Source: Patescibacteria group bacterium
GTDB lineage: Bacteria; Patescibacteria; Microgenomatia; UBA12405
Assembly: GCA_023380755.1 (NCBI GenBank)
Contig: JAMCSD010000001.1
Coordinates: 1-25,218, forward strand
Reading direction: 5' to 3'
Length of the DNA: 25,218 bases
Position 1 is the first letter of the stretch. Each line of letters opens with the position of its first letter. A program made the position numbers and the translations under genes. Below the pieces are notes generated by a model. It saw only the letters and a program-made list of their open reading frames with translations, was not told the origin of the DNA and did no database searches. Below are positions 1 through 8,680 of the stretch, one piece after another.

Positions 1-731
1 CCCTCTCCGACTAAAGCCAGTCTAAAGGTTAATTTATTCTTTCTAATCATTTCTCCTAAATGAACCAATGTGTTTATTCCCTTTTCTGGGGAAATTCTTC
101 CGGCATAAATTCCATCATATTTTTTTACTGTTTTCGTTGGTCGTATTTCCCCCGGCACCCAACTCGGCACTACAATAATCAACTTTCCCGGTACAGAAAA
201 ATTTCTAATCAAGTCTATTTTAACTGCCACCGTGGGCACGATAATCCTATCAGCCCCTCGATAAAACCATCGCACCAAATATCTCCAGTAAAATCTCTCA
301 TATTGATTTAAGTATTTCGAAGTTAGTATCCCTTCATTAAGCACCAACCTAAAGTTAACACCTTTCAAACGCAACAACCACCTTATTACCACACAATAAA
401 CCGAAAATCGGTTTAAAAATGCTAACACCTGAGTCGGACGCAACTGATCAATTTGCGAATACAACCACCATGGGAACCGAAAACGCTCCAGCCTTTTAAA
501 AGGACGTCTTAATACCTTATATCGTTCGTCTCGAAAACTTATTATCGAAAGTAAATTTGACTCTGGTAAAACAATTTCCTGGTCCAGTCTCCGATCGACC
601 AATATCGTCACTCGTATTTCCTCTTTAGCCAATCTCTCTACTAGATCTTTCATCCGTGTCTGAATACCCCCAATTCCCAGATTCCAGAACACTAACACCA
701 AATGCCGCTGCTTAGATTCTAATGACCCCAT
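1..731 (-). CDS. GT4-family glycosyltransferase, 3' end cut by window edge
   Basis: The reading frame is open from an ATG at 731 to the left edge of the window, about 243 residues, so the C-terminus is missing. The N-terminus (HLVLVFWNLGIGGIQTR) has the glycine-rich loop of a GT-B glycosyltransferase that follows the first beta strand. Near the visible end is YAGRISPEKGI, the usual start of the GT4 nucleotide-sugar-binding domain. It probably transfers a sugar from a nucleotide-sugar donor onto a growing surface glycan on the cytoplasmic face of the membrane. The start overlaps the stop of the upstream radical SAM gene by 13 nt, so it is the fourth gene of the minus-strand run that begins at 3440. 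Donor and acceptor cannot be told from the sequence. Confidence 0.85.
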   Translation of the reverse strand, partial: MGSLESKQRHLVLVFWNLGIGGIQTRMKDLVERLAKEEIRVTILVDRRLDQEIVLPESNLLSIISFRDERYKVLRRPFKRLERFRFPWWLYSQIDQLRPTQVLAFLNRFSVYCVVIRWLLRLKGVNFRLVLNEGILTSKYLNQYERFYWRYLVRWFYRGADRIIVPTVAVKIDLIRNFSVPGKLIIVVPSWVPGEIRPTKTVKKYDGIYAGRISPEKGINTLVHLGEMIRKNKLTFRLALVGE

Positions 732-1828
732 AATTTTCCAGTTAAGCGAAACCACAAATAACGTTTCATATCGCTGGCAATTGCCGCATTCACATTGCAG
801 CCGCTATTACAATTTAAACATTCTTTGCTAGCCATCCCTTTTCTTTTCTGCAAATTTAGAGGATCCTTATAAATTGCCGCAATACTTCTTTTCTCCTGCA
901 AAAAATTTCCCACTGCTGGTGCTGATAAACAATAATAAACATCCCCCATACAATCTATTACCATTTGATCCACTAAAAAGGGACAAGGGGTGGTCCGCTG
1001 ACTTCCCCTCGCATACATTTCATACATATCTCGCCAATAATACGACCTAAAATCAGTTATCGAGCTTGGTTTTGAGTATTTCTTTAATATTGACAATAAA
1101 GCTTGCCTCTCATTATTCCCATAGTTCACCTTTTCTTTTGTATCAAGATTATCAACAAAAGTGTCATGGAAACCCACAATTTGAAAACTGTAGTCAATTC
1201 CTCTTTTTTTATACCAATCCTCTAATTCTGCCATCTTATTAACATTCGGCCGAATAATTAACGAGCCGCTTCCTAAACCAAAACCATATTTCTTTTGAAT
1301 TTTTTTAAGTTCCAAAATTGTTTGGGAAGTTTTTTCAAAAGCCCGTGGTATTCGTCTAATTTGCTCATGCATTCTACCTTTTCCATCAAGGGACACACTG
1401 ATATTGAAATCCACTCCGTGTTTTTTACACAAAACAGCCACTTCTTTGGTTAAATTCACCACCCGCTCCGTCATAAACCCATTACTGATGACACTTAGTC
1501 CCTTTTGAGGAATTCCCTTTTGCAGAAACAATTCTGCAATTTCTAAAAATTCCGGATGAAGCATTGGCTCCCCGCCTGACAAAGTCAAGTATTTCACTTT
1601 TCGAAATATCGGGTCATCCACCACTGTCTTCCATTCCTCCAACCCCATTTCCTTAGTATTTTTTCTTTGCCAAATATTACACATTACACAGCGCGAGTTA
1701 CAGCGATAAGTCAAATTGATAATTATCTCCTCTGGCGACAATACCCGAAAATTATTAACCACATTATAGTTCCATATCCCTCGGCTTACTTGATTAATTT
1801 TCCGTATCTTAGATCTTATTCCCCACAT
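719..1828 (-). CDS. Radical SAM protein with SPASM-like C-terminal cysteines
   Basis: 369 residues. The radical SAM cluster motif CxxxCxxC is at residues 43, 47 and 50 (RCNSRCVMC), followed by the GGEP motif (TLSGGEPMLHPEF) that contacts SAM. The C-terminal third has more cysteines (PCPFLVDQMVIDCMG, YYCLSAP, CLNCNSGC), as in SPASM or twitch domains that bind auxiliary Fe-S clusters. Such proteins carry out radical chemistry on peptides, sugars or lipids, and the substrate here is unknown. The gene lies between a GT2 glycosyltransferase (16 nt upstream) and a GT4 glycosyltransferase (13 nt overlap), which suggests it modifies a glycan or its carrier. The start at 1828 leaves a normal-length leader before the cluster motif. 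Confidence 0.9.
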   Translation of the reverse strand: MWGIRSKIRKINQVSRGIWNYNVVNNFRVLSPEEIIINLTYRCNSRCVMCNIWQRKNTKEMGLEEWKTVVDDPIFRKVKYLTLSGGEPMLHPEFLEIAELFLQKGIPQKGLSVISNGFMTERVVNLTKEVAVLCKKHGVDFNISVSLDGKGRMHEQIRRIPRAFEKTSQTILELKKIQKKYGFGLGSGSLIIRPNVNKMAELEDWYKKRGIDYSFQIVGFHDTFVDNLDTKEKVNYGNNERQALLSILKKYSKPSSITDFRSYYWRDMYEMYARGSQRTTPCPFLVDQMVIDCMGDVYYCLSAPAVGNFLQEKRSIAAIYKDPLNLQKRKGMASKECLNCNSGCNVNAAIASDMKRYLWFRLTGKLWGH

Positions 1829-1843
1829 TTTTGCTTATGACTA

Positions 1844-2770
1844 TTAATCAACTAATATAGCACGCTTGACCATGGCCTCCCTATGACGATGAACTGCTTG
1901 TTCGTAACAGTACCCACAATAATAAAATAACCCCATAAGTTCCGAGCACCAAAACACTCTCTGTTCCCAAGTCCGACGCCGCAAACTCCGAAAAACCAAT
2001 CGCCAATCTCCAAATACTGACCAATAATGTTTAAATAGTTGTCTGTATAACCACTTTTGCTCCCCCACCACCGAGATTTGACCCCGATTAAAATATTTTC
2101 TAAAGACCTCTATCCCCGAAGTCGGTTCTCGATGACTGACCACTAAGGATGTCAGCAGCATTCCTCGATACCCTTTGTTATAAAGTTGCATTCCCAAATC
2201 CACATCCTCAAACCCGCAACTCTTTAAAAATCCATACCGCTCATCAAAATAGATATTTTCTTGTTTTAAAGTCAGAGCGTGTAATATTAGATTCTTTGTA
2301 TCCATATGAAACTGAAGCAGACCGGGATTACTTTGACACTCTTGATAGGAAAAAGCTGCTTGTCGGCATTGGGCCTCCGCCCAAGCGCTGTCTTTATTTG
2401 CCAGTTGGCTAATACCCTGCCAGAATACTACCTTATCTTTCGGATTTATATTTATTCTCAATACTTCTTTCAACCACTTTTTTTCGACCACACAATCATC
2501 GTCAATAAAGGCTATAAATTCCGTCTGGCATTTTCTTAAGGCAGCGTTGCGGGCAAAAACTGCTCCTTCTCTTTGCTCAACCAAATACTCACTTTTAAAG
2601 AATTTATCCTGGAATTGTTGGTAGACAGCTCCCCCACTATTTGTTGGTGAATTATCCACCACCATTAACCTTACCTCCTTATTTCTGCTTAATTGCCCCA
2701 CCAAACTGGTCAATAACTTACTTAAATCATTAGTTCGATCTTTCGTGACAATGGCCACCGTTAAATCCAT
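1844..2770 (-). CDS. GT2-family glycosyltransferase
   Basis: 308 residues with a GT-A fold. The N-terminal MDLTVAIVTKDR strand is followed by VVDNSP (about residues 38-42). REGAVFARNAAL precedes the metal-binding acidic motif FIDDD (aspartates at 90-92). Later, CGFEDVDLGMQLYNKGYRG matches the region containing the ED catalytic base in GT2 rhamnosyl- or galactosyl-transferase-like enzymes. It would transfer a sugar in the cytoplasm during glycan assembly. It starts one base after the methyltransferase stop (2772) and is followed by the radical SAM gene after 15 nt, so the three are very likely co-transcribed. No membrane segment is evident. Confidence 0.9.
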   Translation of the reverse strand: MDLTVAIVTKDRTNDLSKLLTSLVGQLSRNKEVRLMVVDNSPTNSGGAVYQQFQDKFFKSEYLVEQREGAVFARNAALRKCQTEFIAFIDDDCVVEKKWLKEVLRININPKDKVVFWQGISQLANKDSAWAEAQCRQAAFSYQECQSNPGLLQFHMDTKNLILHALTLKQENIYFDERYGFLKSCGFEDVDLGMQLYNKGYRGMLLTSLVVSHREPTSGIEVFRKYFNRGQISVVGEQKWLYRQLFKHYWSVFGDWRLVFRSLRRRTWEQRVFWCSELMGLFYYCGYCYEQAVHRHREAMVKRAILVD

Positions 2771-2771
2771 A

Positions 2772-3440
2772 TCACCAAAAAAGTTTTATCAACTCATAAA
2801 TAATCGCAGACCTAAAATCTGCCTTTTTTTGAATAATCCCCACCCCAAAGTCCCCTGGCAGTTCTATATTGTTCCCTAACCAAGCCTTTAACTTTTGCCA
2901 AAAAATTCCCGTCCCGTAATGGACACCTTCATACTTCGAGTTGATATCGTGGAAAAGAATAAAGCCGCCTTCACTTAATTTTGGCCACAACAAAAGAAAG
3001 TCTGACTTAACCCCCTCATACGAATGATCACCATCAATATAAATATAATCAAAAATATGAGAGTCCCTTTGACAAAATTCTTTGGTAGTCATCACATGAA
3101 GATTTATTTTTTTTTCCCAAGGGGCAAAATACTTTTTCACATCAATTTTTGACCAATTTCCTGCCCCTCCCCAGGCTTGTGGACCATCATTCTGGGCATC
3201 ATATGACGCATCGACAAAATCGACCGATCCATCCCCGCAATCCACACAAGCCATCGCACACACCGCTGGGACAAACCCCCACTTACTGCCAATACACAAA
3301 ACTCTTTTCGGCCTCGCCGAACAAATCATGCCGTAGTGAAACCAGCCGTAACCTAAGTTTTTCCTTTTGACATCAAGATTATGCCAATTATCGCCTCGTA
3401 TAAAACGTTGACAAAATGATTTAAAATCACTTGAAACCAT
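2772..3440 (-). CDS. Class I SAM-dependent methyltransferase (Methyltransf_24 / CmcI-like)
   Basis: 222 residues. VLCIGSKWGFVPAVCA (about residues 46-61) is the glycine-containing SAM-binding loop. FDYIYIDGDHSYEGVKSD and GGFILFHDI are hallmarks of the Methyltransf_24/cephalosporin-hydroxylase-like group, where IDGDHSYE carries metal- and SAM-contacting residues. It probably O-methylates a sugar or lipid head group of the surface polymer made by this cluster. It is the first gene of a minus-strand run of four. Its ATG lies only 2 nt from the ATG of the divergent decarboxylase gene, so it has no room for its own leader outside that gene. The substrate is unknown. Confidence 0.85.
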   Translation of the reverse strand: MVSSDFKSFCQRFIRGDNWHNLDVKRKNLGYGWFHYGMICSARPKRVLCIGSKWGFVPAVCAMACVDCGDGSVDFVDASYDAQNDGPQAWGGAGNWSKIDVKKYFAPWEKKINLHVMTTKEFCQRDSHIFDYIYIDGDHSYEGVKSDFLLLWPKLSEGGFILFHDINSKYEGVHYGTGIFWQKLKAWLGNNIELPGDFGVGIIQKKADFRSAIIYELIKLFW

Positions 3441-3442
3441 TT

Positions 3443-4573
3443 ATGTTCAATTTTCTCAGGAAAGAGCCGAAATCACAACCAAAATACTTTCCCAATATCA
3501 GCCTGTACCAACAAGAGATCTCCGAGCTTTTAAAACACCACCCCACCCCCTTATTCCTGATTGACCAGAGTATTGTCAATGAACGATTCCAGTCGCTGAA
3601 AAAATTTTCCATTGCTTATTCCTTTAAAACCAATTATGCTCTTGCCGAGTCTAGTCTCGTAGATCGACAAAGTATTATTGCCGAAGTCGTTTCCGAAAAA
3701 GAATATCTTCTAGCTAAAAAACTACGATATAAAACCATCATTTATAATGGGCCCTACAAATCCGATACTTCCTTAATAACCGCTATTAATGACCCTCACA
3801 CCTTTATCCATATTGATAACCTGAGCCAACTAAAAACCTTTCACCATCTCGATCACTCCCATCACAAAAAATATGGTCTTCGTTTTAATCCCCAATCCAC
3901 CCCCAGCCGCTTCGGCTTTACCGACATCGAAATTCTGGATATCGCTTCACGTTTTCCGCCTACTCAGATTAATGCACTCCATATTCATCTCGGAAGCGAC
4001 ATTGACCAGCCAGATATCTACTGCGATGCAGTTGCCAAAACCAATGAATTAATTACTCGCCTACAACATCTTAATGTTCAGTTGGACTATGTCGATTTCG
4101 GTGGTGGATTCCCCTCTCATGGTCTTCCTCCGTTTTCTAAAAAAAATTGGCACCCGCAACCGATCGAAAAATATTTATCCAAAATTAGCCAACTAGAAAC
4201 TTCCAAAATAATTCTTGAGCCGGGCCGTTTCCTAATTGATGATGCCACCATCTTTGTCACCCAGGTCATTGATACCAAAAATACCGCTAACCGTTTTCAG
4301 ATTTTATGCAACGCATCAATTGATATGCTGCCATTAACCAACTACCGTTTACAAATTGTTAAAGCCTATCATCCAGATTTCTCAGAATATGAATTTTCTG
4401 AAAACGAATCTATCGTCTATGGGGCCACCTGCCAAGAAAGCGACAAATTACACCAAGGTTTCGTTGCCCGCTGCCAGCCCGGTGATTATCTCATTTTCTT
4501 TTGTACTGGCGCTTACAACCAAAGTCTTGGCAGTAACTTCATATTCACCAAACCTTCCACCCTAGTTATTTGA
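3443..4573 (+). CDS. PLP-dependent decarboxylase, Orn/DAP/Arg type III family
   Basis: About 376 residues from the ATG at 3443; an in-frame TTG at 3431 is possible but would overlap the divergent methyltransferase start. The alanine-racemase-fold features are all present: the PLP lysine in YSFKTNY, HIHLGSDID, the phosphate-binding DFGGGFPSHG, LEPGR, the C-terminal cysteine in GATCQESDKL and the tyrosine in CTGAYNQS. The protein therefore looks catalytically complete. Relatives decarboxylate diaminopimelate, ornithine, arginine or carboxynorspermidine, or act on amino acids destined for secondary products. Substrate choice cannot be read here. It is the only intact plus-strand gene inside the glycan island and converges on the radical SAM gene at 4584 with a 10-nt gap and no visible terminator. 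It may supply an amine that decorates the glycan (inference). Confidence 0.85.
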   Translation: MFNFLRKEPKSQPKYFPNISLYQQEISELLKHHPTPLFLIDQSIVNERFQSLKKFSIAYSFKTNYALAESSLVDRQSIIAEVVSEKEYLLAKKLRYKTIIYNGPYKSDTSLITAINDPHTFIHIDNLSQLKTFHHLDHSHHKKYGLRFNPQSTPSRFGFTDIEILDIASRFPPTQINALHIHLGSDIDQPDIYCDAVAKTNELITRLQHLNVQLDYVDFGGGFPSHGLPPFSKKNWHPQPIEKYLSKISQLETSKIILEPGRFLIDDATIFVTQVIDTKNTANRFQILCNASIDMLPLTNYRLQIVKAYHPDFSEYEFSENESIVYGATCQESDKLHQGFVARCQPGDYLIFFCTGAYNQSLGSNFIFTKPSTLVI

Positions 4574-4583
4574 TTCTCAATAT

Positions 4584-5579
4584 TTATAACCTAAGAAATT
4601 CATCATCAGTTTTCTGCCTTCTTTCCAGGATTCCCACCTCACGTCCAATCCTCCTTAGCCACCGATATAAAATACCACAATGGTTAAACATCAATAATTT
4701 CAACCCCAATATTATTTTCTTTTTCCCCCACTTCATTTCGTCAAATTTTCCTAGACCATTAATGGCATAGGAAAAATGACAACATCGACAAATTATATCC
4801 TCATAGTTACTCTTCATCTTTCTTTTAACTTCTCGATAAACTTCGTTGTTCAGGACATTTTCGAAAGTATCACGGTCTAAGTTGCCCATAACATAATCCA
4901 GACCATAGTCCATACAACACATTAATGTCGTCCCATCAGGTAAAACTACAAAACCCTTGCCATCAAATATTTGGCAAGCTAATTTGCCTCTTTTCTTTTT
5001 AGGAGCGGCCATCCCCTTTATCTGAATGTTTCCTGCTCGGGGCATTGGCGGACAATAAATCGGCTTATATTTCGATCTCTCAAGTATCTCCGCTACCCTT
5101 GCTTCCAACTTTTTACCATGGTAATGAAAATCATTAATTTTAACTCCCGAAAAAACCAAAAACTCCAGCATTTTTAGGTACTCATCATTGATTATAAAAT
5201 GTTCTTCTCCATTATCGGATGGCAAATGCACCACTAATGTATTCTTCTTCTTGCCAAAAGGAATAGTCGTCAGTATCTTTTTAAGATCGTTTAAGGTTAA
5301 TCCCATTAACGTGGTATACAAACAAACAGGATGACCCATTCGATGTGCATATAGCAACATTTCCACAGCTTCGGTATTTAAAAACGGTTCAGACATACCA
5401 GCAAAATCGATTACCACCTCTCGAGGAAATTTATCTATCATCCTTTTATATTGAGACATAGTTAAGAGCTTATTAATTGATCCGCTTCCCCGCTCGCCAT
5501 AACTTGTTATAAACTTCCTTTGTGGACAATAAATACAATTATTTCGACACCCCACATTTGTCGTTATTTCTATATACAT
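4584..5579 (-). CDS. Radical SAM protein with SPASM-like C-terminus
   Basis: 331 residues. The CxxxCxxC motif sits at residues 11, 15 and 18 (GCRNNCIYC), so there is almost no N-terminal extension. FAGMSEPFLN replaces the usual GGEP loop. The C-terminal half has CQIF, VVLPDGTTLMCCMDYG and ICRCCHFS, the layout of a SPASM-like auxiliary-cluster domain, including the typical DG-x-x-x-x-C turn. It is the last gene of the minus-strand run that begins at 8239 (GT4, permease, ATPase, this gene), 5 nt after the ATPase stop. This position links it to an exported glycan, but the substrate is unknown. Confidence 0.88.
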   Translation of the reverse strand: MYIEITTNVGCRNNCIYCPQRKFITSYGERGSGSINKLLTMSQYKRMIDKFPREVVIDFAGMSEPFLNTEAVEMLLYAHRMGHPVCLYTTLMGLTLNDLKKILTTIPFGKKKNTLVVHLPSDNGEEHFIINDEYLKMLEFLVFSGVKINDFHYHGKKLEARVAEILERSKYKPIYCPPMPRAGNIQIKGMAAPKKKRGKLACQIFDGKGFVVLPDGTTLMCCMDYGLDYVMGNLDRDTFENVLNNEVYREVKRKMKSNYEDIICRCCHFSYAINGLGKFDEMKWGKKKIILGLKLLMFNHCGILYRWLRRIGREVGILERRQKTDDEFLRL

Positions 5580-5584
5580 AATGC

Positions 5585-6307
5585 TTATATTTTCGTATAT
5601 TCTTTTAATAAAGATATTCCATCCACTTTCTTTATTTCACCCTTATCTATCCAAGCCACTTTATCACAGTAACCTTTTAAGAACTGCAATAGATGAGAGA
5701 CTACAATGATGGTTTTATCTTGTCGAAACATATCTTCTAATTTTTTGAAACTTTTTTCCTGAAAATATTTATCACCCGCAGCAATCACTTCGTCGAGTAA
5801 TAGAATATCTGGTTCTGAATATATCGCCACCGAAAATGCTAAGCGAAGTTTCATACCATCGGAATAGGTATACAAAGGGGCATCAATAAAATGTTCAATC
5901 TCTGCGAAGTCCAATATTGATTTATATTTTTCTTTAATTTCATCTTTTTTCATTCCAATCAACATCCCATTTAAAAAAAGATTTTCTTCTCCAGTTAAAT
6001 CGGGGTGAAAACCCGCCCCTAAATTTATTAAAGAAACCACCTTCCCCTTAACACTTACCTTTCCTCTTGTTGGTGTCGTAATTCCAGCAATCACTTTCAG
6101 CAAAGTGGTTTTCCCTGAACCATTAACACCAATAATCCCCATTTTTTCACCCTTTCCTATTTCCAAATTAATATTATTGAGTGCGCTAAACGATTCCCAT
6201 TTTGTTTTTGAAAGAAAATGATCCGAAAAAGTCGGTTTTTCGTGGTGTAACTTATAGACCTTTGTTACATTTTGTAAGTCTATTATTGTTTCCTTATTTC
6301 TAATCAT
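5585..6307 (-). CDS. ABC exporter ATPase, Wzt/TagH-like
   Basis: 240 residues. It has Walker A GVNGSGKTT, the Q-loop region LINLGAGFHPDLTGEEN that is characteristic of polysaccharide and teichoic-acid exporters, the signature YSDGMKLRLAFS, Walker B ILLLDEVIAAGD and the switch histidine in VVSH. It powers export of a polysaccharide or glycolipid with the permease encoded just upstream. The start codon overlaps the permease stop (ATGA overlap at 6304-6307), indicating translational coupling. The protein stops soon after the ABC domain, so it lacks the C-terminal carbohydrate-binding extension that some Wzt proteins use to recognise a modified chain end. Confidence 0.92.
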   Translation of the reverse strand: MIRNKETIIDLQNVTKVYKLHHEKPTFSDHFLSKTKWESFSALNNINLEIGKGEKMGIIGVNGSGKTTLLKVIAGITTPTRGKVSVKGKVVSLINLGAGFHPDLTGEENLFLNGMLIGMKKDEIKEKYKSILDFAEIEHFIDAPLYTYSDGMKLRLAFSVAIYSEPDILLLDEVIAAGDKYFQEKSFKKLEDMFRQDKTIIVVSHLLQFLKGYCDKVAWIDKGEIKKVDGISLLKEYTKI

Positions 6308-7077
6308 ACCCAGTCATCAAATGTCTTACTTTCTTTATAAAAAACTATCGTACCAACAATAAAAAGAATAAAACTAAGAATTAATCCCCACCACAAACGG
6401 TTTAGATCACTGATACCAATCCCCAATAATAGATAACGCATCCATTCGACAATCGCTGTCATTGGATTTAAATAAAATAAAACCCATAACTTCTGCGGTA
6501 TCAAATTAAGAGTGTAAACAATCGGAGTAGCATAAAACCATAAGGGCATAACCGCTTGGACAACGAAGTTAACATCACGATAACGGACATTTAATGCTGA
6601 AAACAATAAAGATAATCCGCTGGTTAGTATCGTCAAAAAGAATAGCGGTAGAGGTAAACAAACCAAAAACCACCAGTTAATCTTCCCTGTTACTAAAATA
6701 ATTAAAAGTAGTAACAATAAAGCTATTAAGTAGTGAAAAAGATTTGAAAAAACTATCGATAAAATAATTGCTTCTCGAGGAAATTTCGCCTTTTGTATTA
6801 GCATCCGCTCATTAACAATCATTGGAGTATTCTTAGTCACTGTATACGAGAAAAAATTCCAAGCCAACAAACCGGTAAATAAAAACAAAAAATAATTATC
6901 AACTTTGACTGGTACAAAAAATTGAAAAACAACCCCTATCACTGCCATTTGTAATAATGGGTTTAAAAAAATCCAAACAAAACCAAGAATAGCCATTTTA
7001 TACCTAGCCTTTATTTCTTTTTCCGTCATTGCCATCAAAAAATCCCACCAATATTTTGATCGACCACCCCATGACAT
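6304..7077 (-). CDS. ABC-2 type permease, Wzm/TagG-like
   Basis: 257 residues, strongly hydrophobic, with about six membrane segments (for example around FVWIFLNPLLQMAVIGVVF, FLFLFTGLLAWNFFS and YLIALLLLLLIILVTG). AREAIILSIV-like and NVRYRDVNFVVQAVMPLWFYATPIVY are typical of the ABC2 membrane family for O-antigen, capsule or teichoic-acid export. It forms the channel for which the overlapping downstream gene supplies the ATPase. It lies 16 nt after the GT4 gene and is part of the operon starting at 8239. The substrate is presumably the glycan assembled by the surrounding transferases. Confidence 0.92.
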   Translation of the reverse strand: MSWGGRSKYWWDFLMAMTEKEIKARYKMAILGFVWIFLNPLLQMAVIGVVFQFFVPVKVDNYFLFLFTGLLAWNFFSYTVTKNTPMIVNERMLIQKAKFPREAIILSIVFSNLFHYLIALLLLLLIILVTGKINWWFLVCLPLPLFFLTILTSGLSLLFSALNVRYRDVNFVVQAVMPLWFYATPIVYTLNLIPQKLWVLFYLNPMTAIVEWMRYLLLGIGISDLNRLWWGLILSFILFIVGTIVFYKESKTFDDWV

Positions 7078-7093
7078 AATGCTATTGTACCTC

Positions 7094-8239
7094 TTAAGCC
7101 GACAGTTGCCGTACTAACTTGAAAAGCTTATCTCCCATTAATTCCGCTGAAAACTTTCTCGCATATTCTAATCCCCCTTCCTGTTCATGGTAATCAGCGG
7201 AATCGATCCGTGCCATCACTTCTTTTACTGCTTTTACCCAACTTTCAACTGACTTATATTTCTTAACAAATACTGCATGGTCACCTAAAGATTCTCGAAG
7301 TCCTTCCTGGTCACTCGCTACCACCGGTAATCCTGCTACCAATGCCTCTGCCCCAACCCGACCAAAAGCTTCCTTCCATTGTGAGGGAATCAATAATAAT
7401 TTAGTCATTTTATAAACATCCCTCACATCATCTTTCTTTTCCCACAACTCGGCATTACGAAATTTTAGTAAGTCAATTCCATCCTTTTTCGGATCATACC
7501 AACAAGTTACTCCTAAAAATTTCCATTTCGGAAATAATGGTATCAATTTCTCAAAAATCCTGCCCCCTTTATACCAGACTGGATTAATCAACGTAATATA
7601 TTTGGGATCCCTTAAACTTAGTTTATATTTATTCAATATTATCGGCGGATAAACTACCTCAGTCTCAACTAAATTATCGAGTTTCTTATAATGCCGATGG
7701 GTTGATTCCGAATTAAACACTACTTTTATATAATGATTTTTTTTGTTAATTAATTTAACGACTTTTAAATTTCGTGTCATCGTGTCTCGCAAGAAAAATA
7801 CTGTTGGGACTTTCCTTTTTAAGGCAAACTTAATTATTTCTGCAGCATAGTCTAATTGAGTCAATACCACTGGATATTTCCCGTATCTATCTTTAAAACT
7901 CTCAATTACGTCACCAGGCTCCTTTTCTTTATATATCTCCACCTCATATTTCAACTTATACGAAATCTTGCCTACTTTTTTGTCACAGCTGTATTCGATG
8001 CCTCTTGTCCCCAAACCTTCCATAATTTCGTCCATATTTTCCGGATAACCATGGTCACAATATCTTAAGTAATGACCCACAATTGAAACCAAATGTACCT
8101 TCATCCCTCGATCAACCAACATAGACATTAACGTATGCATCGATACTTCGGCCCCTCCTTGAACAAAGGGTGGTGGCACTCTACCATTGATAAATAAAAC
8201 TGGCCTTGTATTCTCTCCCTCATCATTCATCTTTACCAT
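7094..8239 (-). CDS. GT4-family glycosyltransferase
   Basis: About 381 residues from the ATG at 8239. The N-terminal VLFINGRVPPPFVQGGAEVSMH has the GT4 acceptor-side loop. The C-terminal domain has SQWKEAFGRVGAEALVAGLPVVAS, the E-x7-E element that binds the nucleotide-sugar donor. An in-frame GTG at 8290 would lengthen it by 17 residues, but a TGCTAAAAT extended -10 box lies at 8256-8264, downstream of that GTG, so the ATG at 8239 is preferred. It is the first gene of an operon with the ABC exporter and a radical SAM protein. It probably adds a sugar to the exported glycan; donor and acceptor are unknown. Confidence 0.88.
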   Translation of the reverse strand: MVKMNDEGENTRPVLFINGRVPPPFVQGGAEVSMHTLMSMLVDRGMKVHLVSIVGHYLRYCDHGYPENMDEIMEGLGTRGIEYSCDKKVGKISYKLKYEVEIYKEKEPGDVIESFKDRYGKYPVVLTQLDYAAEIIKFALKRKVPTVFFLRDTMTRNLKVVKLINKKNHYIKVVFNSESTHRHYKKLDNLVETEVVYPPIILNKYKLSLRDPKYITLINPVWYKGGRIFEKLIPLFPKWKFLGVTCWYDPKKDGIDLLKFRNAELWEKKDDVRDVYKMTKLLLIPSQWKEAFGRVGAEALVAGLPVVASDQEGLRESLGDHAVFVKKYKSVESWVKAVKEVMARIDSADYHEQEGGLEYARKFSAELMGDKLFKLVRQLSA

Positions 8240-8255
8240 AAAAGTTTCAGAACTA

Positions 8256-8264
8256 ATTTTAGCA
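8256..8264 (-). promoter_or_regulatory. Extended -10 promoter for the GT4/ABC exporter operon
   Basis: Minus-strand TGCTAAAAT matches an extended -10 (TGnTAnAAT), ending 16 nt before the ATG at 8239, which predicts a leader of only about 9 nt. No clear -35 is seen. Confidence 0.45.
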
Positions 8265-8269
8265 CGATG

Positions 8270-8275
8270 TATAAT
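8270..8275 (+). promoter_or_regulatory. -10 box upstream of the radical SAM fragment
   Basis: A perfect TATAAT lies 27 nt before the ATG at 8303, back to back with the minus-strand promoter at 8256-8264. No convincing -35 is seen at 16-18 nt. Confidence 0.4.
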
Positions 8276-8302
8276 TAGGCTATAGTCCACTAAATTTTCT
8301 GA

Positions 8303-8650
8303 ATGGTCAATTACCTAATAAACCGATATCTCTACAACGAAACCATAAATAATTCACCGAATGTCCTTCTTAAAATATATCGCAAAATACTTTCGAAGCT
8401 ACTGCCGAAAACTTGGTTAAGATGGACAATGCTTCGTTTACCTCTACCGGAAATAGCTTCCATTGACCCCAACAACATCTGCCAATTACGTTGTCCCTTA
8501 TGTCCCACTGGCTCCGGAACTATAAAAATCACCAAGTCAATGATCTCGCTAGACAAATTTCGGCTTTATGTTAACAGAATTCCTAGTCTGAAAAAGATAT
8601 TACTTCACGGTTGGGGTGAACCGTTCCTCAACCACCAACTTTTCGATTAA
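8303..8650 (+). pseudogene. Truncated radical SAM protein (N-terminal fragment)
   Basis: The 115-residue frame has a full N-terminal radical SAM half-motif: CxxxCxxC at residues 60, 64 and 67 (ICQLRCPLC), then LLHGWGEPFLN, the GGEP-equivalent. It then stops at residue 115, whereas relatives run beyond 300 residues. Most of the barrel and any C-terminal cluster domain are missing, and the next gene on the opposite strand ends only 30 nt away, so the remainder is not simply in another frame nearby. Right after the stop, another frame reads ISTICQHCPDYFP, which resembles the end of a Cys-rich C-terminal domain and could be the far end of the same gene after an internal deletion (weak inference). 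Loss of function is likely. Confidence 0.6.
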
Positions 8651-8680
8651 AATCTCCACTATCTGCCAGCATTGTCCTGA

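Noticed and set aside
3427..3612. 61-codon minus-strand frame overlapping the decarboxylase start
   Set aside because: It overlaps two well-supported genes and has no features of its own.
8240..8290. GTG start at 8290 for the GT4 gene
   Set aside because: It lies upstream of the likely promoter (8256-8264) and adds residues not typical of the family.
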